Below, one piece after another: positions 58,159 through 64,000 of a stretch of DNA of 64,000 nucleotides. The position numbers and the translations under genes are program-made. Numbering within the stretch: the stretch's first letter is position 1; every line of letters begins with the position of its first letter. Below the pieces are notes generated by a model. The model was not told the DNA's origin. It ran no database searches and was given only the letters and a program-made list of their open reading frames with translations. Source of the DNA: Macrolepiota albuminosa (lineage: Eukaryota; Basidiomycota; Agaricomycetes; Agaricales; Agaricaceae); the NCBI GenBank assembly GCA_027475525.1, contig JAMWFC010000028.1:422831-486830 (forward strand), read 5' to 3'.

Positions 58159-59816
58159 AATTGATGTTGATAGATTTTCAACAGGTAAAGTGACGTTGCA
58201 CCAATGATAAGCGCTACCGAAGATGCTATTGATGATCCTGTGATGCTACTTCTAATTCTATTCTATACTTCTAATTCTAATTTGATATAAAATGACGTTG
58301 CAAACGCCACCGAAGATACTTTTGATGATCTTCTGATGCTGCTTCTGACAGAAATAGGTCTCATTGCTTGCTAACATAAAACTTGAAACTTGCTAAAAAT
58401 TACCAGACTGCTTTTGATAGAAATAGGCCACATTGCTTGTTAACACGTTGAAACTTACTAAAAATTACCTGATCTTAGCAAACCAATGTTGAAAGCAAAA
58501 TAAATGACTTCTAATCAACACAAGTGTGAAAATAATTTATAATTCTAGTTAAATTAATGTGCTTAAAAATGATTGGTGACTCCACTGTTTTTATTATTGC
58601 TCTAGATATGGTAAGTGTGAAAACACTTTTTGAGGATAACAAATATGCTTTAAAACAATCAGGTTGAAAAGAATCTCCCTTTATACCTTTACCTTCAGTT
58701 TTTCTCATAGCATCAACTAAATGGCCCAACTTTCAGCCAAGTACGTTGCTTTATTTTCATTGTCAATATTAGTATTTGATTCTAACGAGTAACGGTACAG
58801 AAAACAACAAATAAGATCTGAATCAGACACCAAAACTACCATGTTAAAGCAGAAAACAAAGAAGAAGTACAAGCAAATGACTTTCAATGAAGCTAACATG
58901 CAAGAAGATATTAGTAAGTCGGACTCGAAGTTTGTTTTTAATCGTACTCCTTTTCTTGATATGATAGGGCTTATTGACATTGTAGAGAAGAGACAGACGA
59001 AAGCAATTTGAGTTATATATTCTTGATAAAGGAAAAAATATTGCCAGTGCCAGCAATCAGTATGTGTTGAATATTTAAATGTTAACGTTCTGCAACCACC
59101 ACAATTAATTGAACTATAATCTATAGAATGCTACATGCTAAAGATGTTGTATCTGAACTACCTTACGCTGAATTCATAAACGATTCGACTTCACAAAATA
59201 TGTAAGTCAAAATATTTGGATCACTTCACTTTATCAGCTGACTTTTTTTATATATTACTCTAGGCAAGATGCCAAGTCCGACGACACACAACCTATCGTT
59301 CTAGAAGCAATCAATTATACATGCTATGACACCAAAACTTCTCAAGTATCTGAAGAGGCTGTTGTCAATCTCGAATATTCCTTTTCTAGTGTAGCAAGTT
59401 GTCTTATGGAATTGGACGTTCGTGTATCTAAATCAAGTAACATTCAAGTAGTCAATCTCGTAAATGCTAACCCTCAAGACTTCCAACAAGGATTTGTCTT
59501 CCAGCAAAAAAAATCTTCTACAGCCAAGCAAAACTTTTCCGTCTTTTATCTTGTTGGAATGGTTATGTTTAGCCATCTAGTTGACAAAGGAGACACACAT
59601 TATATATCAGTTGCTTTTTCAGACCGCACCTTTTCTCATGCAATGGCCTTTATTGGAGCGGTTTCCAACAAGGAGAATTTGTCAGTAATCACGCAACAGG
59701 ATGGTGTGTCCCTTACAACAATGCTCACAAGAAAGAACACAAGTTGTTCAGGTATACAGTATAATTAATGTAGTACTTGGTGTGAGTATTACTGATAGTT
59801 CTGGGGCTTGATGGTG

Positions 59817-60658
59817 TAGAAGGTTACTTGCAGTGCACACTGACTTGATGATGAAATTGATATATTTGAAGGCTTTCAATAATCTTCCTGAAAGCAGAGG
59901 GTTCTCAACAAACTCCAGCCTAAGTGATTCACTCCCTGGGAACCACCGAGCCTTTGCCTATCAATTGCCTGTTTATTCTCTACTCTACTTGGACTATTTA
60001 TACTAATTTTCCAGTGCACAGACCACCAGATCACATGACTTTTTGCTCTTGACCTCCCAGCATTCCTGACCTAATTTGTTGTTCCATTTTCCATTTTGGT
60101 GATGCATGTTTCAGTGCCACCATTCCATTCATCTCTTCCTTCCTCCATTCAATGCATGTTTCAGTGCCACCATTCCATTCATCTCTTCCTTCCTCCATTC
60201 AATGCATGTTTTAGTGCCACCATTCCATTCATCTCTTCCTTCCTCCATTCAATGCATGTTTCAGTGCCACCATTCCATTCATCCCTCCCTTCCTCCATTC
60301 AATGCATGTGCCACCATTCTATTCATCTCTTTTGACATCCCTCCATGCTTCTTTCCCTTTCCCCTTTCAGTCATATCAAATTGGGGATTGTCAGATCAGA
60401 TCTTGATCTAGATCATCACAATTTGATCCCCTTTTGTCACCTCTGCCGGCTCCCATGCTTCCCCTCCCCATAACAGTGATAGCTTGAGCCGGTCCCTGCC
60501 CTTTGTTCTGTACTGTCTGTGTATTTATTGGGGTATTTTTGGAGATATAATTTGTTGAGACTGCTACCAGGAGGCTTACAGTTTTCAGCCCATAATTAAA
60601 TGTTTATTTTGACTTCTGGTGCATGTTGTGTCCCTGACTGCTGGTACAGCATCGTATC
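59817..60658. repeat. repeat R2, copy 2, inside an intron of gene F
   Basis: Shares TGTAGAAG, CCTAAG..CACTCCCTGGG, GGCTTACAGTTTTCAGC and a CGTATCA end with 53727-54930. It explains why this intron is 949 nt while the others are near 60 nt. It contains the 50-bp minisatellite. Confidence 0.45.
60103..60320 (+). repeat. 50-bp minisatellite
   Basis: TGCATGTTTCAGTGCCACCA followed by TTCCATTCATCTCTTCCTTC CTCCATTCAA is repeated four times at period 50 (60103, 60153, 60203, 60253) with a partial fifth unit at 60303. The period is not 77, so it is distinct from the assembly-like series. Confidence 0.93.
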
Positions 60659-61189
60659 ATTAACACCATCATTTAATATAGAAAGCTAATGACTCTTTAG
60701 ACAAACCTGGTTCATCCACAAGACTAGCTCTTGCTTCTTCAACAAAGAAGGGTGATTGCAGCCACACCAAGTTATCTTGGTTTGATGCAGTAAAACCATA
60801 CGGAAATTCAGGTAAGCCATAAAATTCACCAACTTTTTTCTATTATGGCTTATTATAATTGAATAACAATTCTAGTACCAGTTTATAATGGGCGACACCA
60901 AAAATTCAACTTTGAAAAATATCAGCCATTGCCTCATGCATACGTTGATGTGGCAAACTGGTCTGCTGTTATTGCTACATTCACAGTCAGCGTCTACAAG
61001 GGCTGCTTTGAAGACACAACTTCATTCAACATCTAAGACATTATTTTGCTTGCTGACCCTGAAGAAGCTAATTGTCATGCTGCTACAGTATGTTTGCTGC
61101 CAATGTGGATTAAAAATGTGGTTGATCTGCCAATAGATGATGAATACATTGAAATTGAAGAAGTAGAAGACAAAGCAGACTTCGTATAG

Positions 61190-61854
61190 TTGTTGAATGT
61201 ATTCCACTCTTTAGTGTAGAGTCCTTTTTTAGTCGGACAATACGATTTTTTACCACAACCAGCTATCCTAATACTTCAAATAAGATATAGAACAAATGTA
61301 ATATAACATACCTAATGTGTTTTTGACTTAGTCTAGGGTGAGACAAAGTCTCATTGTTGAGTCCCTTAGTGGCAAAAGGTCAAGCCAGTTGTCATGCCTG
61401 TCAATTCAAAGCAAAGGCTTTCGTGTCTCAGTTTCATTGACTAGTTCTTTATACAGAGCAGCGGAGTGTGAATTCATCTTCCTAAGTGTGAACACCTTAT
61501 AATGCCTTAGTGACATCCGACTCAGAGGAGACTCTCCTAGCTAAAGGAGTGGAATAGTATATCACAAGTAGGATTCACATACAAAATAATATAAGTGTGG
61601 AGTCGTCAAAGAATCAAAAATCAGAATAGATTGCAGTATGTATATGTCATGTAGGCAACCAGACTAAGTAGTTGTTGCAAGAGGAGACGGAGTGGATGGA
61701 TGGACAAATTAGGATAAACTATACAATTGAGGAACATGTTGTTAGAATCAGATCTGGAGATCAGGAACACCTCAATCATCTCAGTTATCTATATACCCAT
61801 TAAGTTTGACAACCAATTATATAATCCTTTGTCTAGACAAACACTCCGTTTTTG
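61190..61854. other. no gene seen
   Basis: Plain intergenic-looking sequence. Near 61805-61850 the first ATTATATAATC/TTTGTCTAGACAAAC palindrome of the following repeat begins. Confidence 0.5.
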
Positions 61855-62111
61855 AAATAGAAATAAAAATTAAATTCCCAACTAAACCCCAACACATGAT
61901 TATATAAGCATTTGTCTGGACGACTGCTTGTATAATTCTTCATCCATTTTTAAAATAGAAACAAAAACTAAATTCCCAACTAAACCCCACACATGATTAT
62001 ATAAGTGTTCATCTGGATAGCTGCTTATATAATCCTTCATCCAGACAAATGCTTATATAATCATGTGTGGGGTTTAGTTGGGAATTCAATTTCTATTTCA
62101 AAAATGGGGTG
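61855..62111. repeat. foldback repeat with internal palindromes
   Basis: GAAATAGAAAYAAAAACTAAATTCCC-type arms with CAACTAAACCCC occur at 61857-61897 and 61947-61989 in direct order, and inverted at 62065-62106 (GGGGTTTAGTTGGGAATTC ...). Between them lie three palindromes of the type ATTATATAAGCATTTGTCTG GACGACTGCTTGTATAAT. It looks like a small MITE that duplicated one arm. Confidence 0.75.
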
Positions 62112-62113
62112 AG

Positions 62114-62225
62114 TTTTTTTTTTTGAAGTAGCGTTTCAAGTGGCTTAATGGCCTATGTCTTTGACAAGGCCCTCTTGCCTACTGTGCTGCTCACCTGGGG
62201 TTCAAATCAGGTTCTTCTACTAGAG
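62114..62225 (+). repeat. poly-T plus tRNA-like module (SINE-like)
   Basis: A T11 run (62114-62124) is followed by GAAGTAGCGTTTCAAGTGGC. TGGCTTAATGG (62141-62151) matches a pol III A box, and GGTTCAAATCA (62199-62209) a B box. The ends GTAG and CTAC could pair as part of an acceptor stem. The A-to-B distance (47 nt) and the segment between suggest a Leu/Ser-type tRNA ancestor. It is too imperfect for a working tRNA gene. Confidence 0.6.
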
Positions 62226-64000
62226 AAGGGAGGTGATTTTGGTCTCTGTGAGGAAATGTCTTTATGCATGTATGTAGGGCTAACAGCTTGGTAATGTGAT
62301 CCAGAGAGTCTACTTTACTTTACCATCATAGCTGCATATCCTCCGGCTCTTCAGGTCAAGCTTCATTGTTTGTTTGTCCCAGTATAATCCCACCTTGTAC
62401 ACATTGTGTTGACATTTCCACAGGAAGACCTTCATTGTTCTGGAGAGATCTTTGTCATGTAGGCTGGACCAGAAGATTTGCTTCTTATTCAGGATTTTCT
62501 TATTTACCATCATCACTGCCTCCTTCATTCCTTCAATCACTTTTATCATTCTATCTAAGCCTTGGTAGAGTGTCTTGCTTTTGTTGAAACTATAATGTGA
62601 GCATGTCTTTTGCTCGGTTAACATACAAGGCTAGATGCATGCACCCAACTGAGTTTTCTAACTTCATGTAGTCACTACACTCACAGTTGGAATCTAGGTA
62701 AGTATATCACATCTTATCTTTCTCTCTAATATCTAATATTTCTGTATCCCCAATTTGTGTTTGCTTTTAAGGCACTCTGCTGCTTTCACACGGTTTATTT
62801 TTCTGATGCTTGAGTCATCAGCGGCTATATGATACCGTAACCATATCAGCATTTTCCTCAGGATTTCCTTGTTAATGAAGGCAAGTCATCAAGTCTTACA
62901 TTAAACTCCGCTGTCACTATAAATAAGCAAGCTATATTTGGGCTCGTGTCCCCTCATACACAGTTACCTTCATCTTCCACAATTGCAGGAATAGTAATAC
63001 CTTGATCTGCTTGTCCACCATTTCTTCCGACTTCAGGGTATTGTTAGCTGTGATTGCATCAGCCACCAAGGCCCATAGTGGTCTGTTTGTTTCGAATTTC
63101 AAGTAAGATTTCAGCTACATAATATCTATTGCTTTATTTCTTGTTCTGATGTCGACTATCGAAGGGCTTGTACATTGTTTTCTCATTAGTTAAGGAGCTC
63201 CTCCCAGCCCACATAAACTTTACTGCTCTCCTTGCTTGTTGTCTTCCATTAATAGGAACGTAGTCATATCATCAGCAAAAAGGTTCACAATTAACTTTTC
63301 GGCATGGCCTGGGATATCATAACCTTTTAGGTGGGATTCCTTGAGGGAGGCTGCTAACGATTTACAATCCTTAGGTTCTGCGTTGAGTCATTTATAAACT
63401 TGTTATTGAAGGACTTCTAGAATTGGTATGGAATCCCATCTGGTTCTGGTGCTGAGCTATTATTTGAGAGCTGTAGTGCCGTCAGCAGTTCCTTCATTTC
63501 AATTGTACTGCTCAAGTCTTCTTTTCATTGTTCCAATGTGCAAGCCTTGATTGTGCCCAGAACTTTTAGGATCTTCTCCTCATGTGGTCTGTGATGTCTT
63601 TGCGCTTACTTTGGAGTTTGTTATGGTAATTTCTGGCTATCTCAGCCATCTTAATTGAGTTGCTCTTGTATGCCGACGAAAATATGTTGGGGCTTTTTTT
63701 CTTGAATGATGAAGGCATATATTACGTCTCTGGATTGACCGCTTATTTGTTGGATATTGTGCAATACTTATACATTGTTTCCTCTTCTAATCTGTTCAAA
63801 TCGCAATTTTCTTTCTTTTAGCCATGTGATATTTCCTCTTAAGAGATTCCAGTTTCTTTGTTATTTCCTTAACCATCTCTATTTTCTCTACATCATCAAG
63901 GTCTGGATCATCTAGCTTCTGGTTCTTTGCAACTTGATTTTCTTTTTCTCCATGATATACTTTGGCACTAGGATCTTATTCCTTTCTTTTGCATAGGTTA
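62226..64000 (-). mobile_element. LINE (non-LTR) retrotransposon, decayed, cut by window edge
   Basis: Minus-strand fragments follow the order of a fungal LINE ORF2. The linker before RT lies at 63900-63600 (LDDPDLDDVEKIEMVKEITK). RT starts near 63480 (TALQLSNNSSAPEPDGIPYQ), and the polymerase box LFADDMTTFLLMEDN lies at about 63279-63240. The C-terminal part is at 62624-62310 (DLSRTMKVFLWKCQHNVYKV). Many stops and frameshifts. The 5' half with the endonuclease lies beyond 64000. Confidence 0.82.
62310..62624 (-). pseudogene. LINE ORF2 C-terminal fragment
   Basis: An open frame of 105 codons (ILNKKQIFWSSLHDKDLSRT; FLWKCQHNVYKVGLYWDKQT), corresponding to the conserved region C-terminal to RT in Tad1-like fungal LINEs, where the stretch FLWK...HxxYKxGxYW is typical. 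It starts without a clear ATG and is a remnant of the element that extends to the right edge. Confidence 0.72.

Larger units (their letters stand above)
58786..61189 (+). pseudogene. uncharacterised intron-containing gene F
   Basis: Clear exons 59128-59201, 59264-59751, 60701-60811 and 60876-61189 sum to 987 nt in phase. Introns of 62, 949 and 64 nt have GTAAGT/GTATAC/GTAAGC donors and TAG acceptors. It reads MLHAKDVVSELPYAEFINDS, VVNLEYSFSSVASCLMELDV, FYLVGMVMFSHLVDKGDTHY, then VPVYNGRHQKFNFEKYQPLP, and ends in an acidic tail (IDDEYIEIEEVEDKADFV). A TAA at 61034-61036 stands where CAA is expected and would remove the last 51 codons. Upstream, 58786-59061 (TFNEANMQEDISKSDSKFVF ... ELYILDKGKNIASASN) is probably an earlier exon with a one-base frameshift near 59008 and a GTATGT donor. 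No known domain. The large third intron is filled by repeat R2. Confidence 0.6.

Noticed and set aside
60103..60320. Regular repeats as a possible CRISPR array
   Set aside because: Contiguous tandem units without spacers, in a eukaryotic genome.
60096..60411. Open frames encoding a repeated MHVSVPPFHSSLPSSIQ peptide
   Set aside because: Two frames are open at once because a 50-bp minisatellite without stops is repeated; it lies in an intron.
1..64000. TGA as a reassigned sense codon, given the many in-frame TGAs
   Set aside because: TAG and TAA stops also occur, the TGAs are confined to decayed repeats or damaged genes, and the kinase gene uses none internally.

Overview
The window reads as nuclear DNA of a basidiomycete fungus, most likely an Agaricomycete. 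Introns are 44-66 nt with GTRNGY donors and YAG acceptors. The retroelements (chromodomain Ty3/gypsy, Ty1/copia, tyrosine-recombinase DIRS-like, LINE with an FADD polymerase) and the Tc1-type transposon are of the kinds abundant in mushroom-forming fungi, and the host genes that can be recognised look fungal. The assignment is from family resemblance only; no database was searched. Most of the 64 kb is repeat DNA, and nearly every long reading frame is a decayed mobile element.

Layout. 1-2.7 kb: gag/protease end and 5' LTR of a gypsy element (family A, minus strand), inserted into a dispersed repeat (R1). 4.0-5.65 kb: decayed Tc1-type transposon with long inverted repeats. 7.0-8.3 kb: fragments of two host genes, NADP-glutamate dehydrogenase and an RNA14/CstF77-like HAT protein. 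9.7-11.9 kb: decayed JmjC-domain gene. 12.5-14.3 kb: AT-rich tandem duplication and a MITE patched with a copy of it. 16.6-18.2 kb: the best host gene of the window, an SRPK-like protein kinase with four exons. 18.2-23.7 kb: non-coding DNA with low-complexity tracts, a stem-loop cluster, a 1.5-kb terminal-repeat element with perfect target duplication, and a hairpin. 23.7-29.0 kb: decayed DIRS-like element (gag, RT/RNase H, tyrosine recombinase) interrupted by a small LTR derivative. 29.0-43.1 kb: nested LTR elements, dominated by a 12.4-kb chromovirus (family B) flanked by GTCCC target duplications and carrying a third large ORF downstream of pol. 43.1-49.1 kb: copia element split by a family-A solo LTR. 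50-61 kb: AT-rich DNA with a second R1 copy, tandem repeats, and two uncharacterised divergent intron-containing genes separated by a 540-bp foldback. 61.8-64 kb: palindromic repeat, tRNA-like module and a LINE that runs off the window.

Two features affect all gene calls. First, twelve tandem duplications, all with a period of 77 bp and nine of them exact, are scattered over the window. Deleting one copy restores the frame of the kinase, of chromovirus gag and of chromovirus pol, so they look like un-merged k-mer overlaps of an assembly and not biology. Second, almost all premature stops are explained by C-to-T transitions (CGA to TGA, CAA/CAG to TAA/TAG, TGG to TAG), and copia RT lost two catalytic aspartates the same way, as expected from repeat-directed cytosine methylation or a RIP-like process.

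The most interesting candidate is the roughly 970-codon third ORF of chromovirus B (34731-30986, minus): it has no recognisable domain, and its frame continues across the solo LTR that interrupts it. Many coordinates of decayed elements are approximate.
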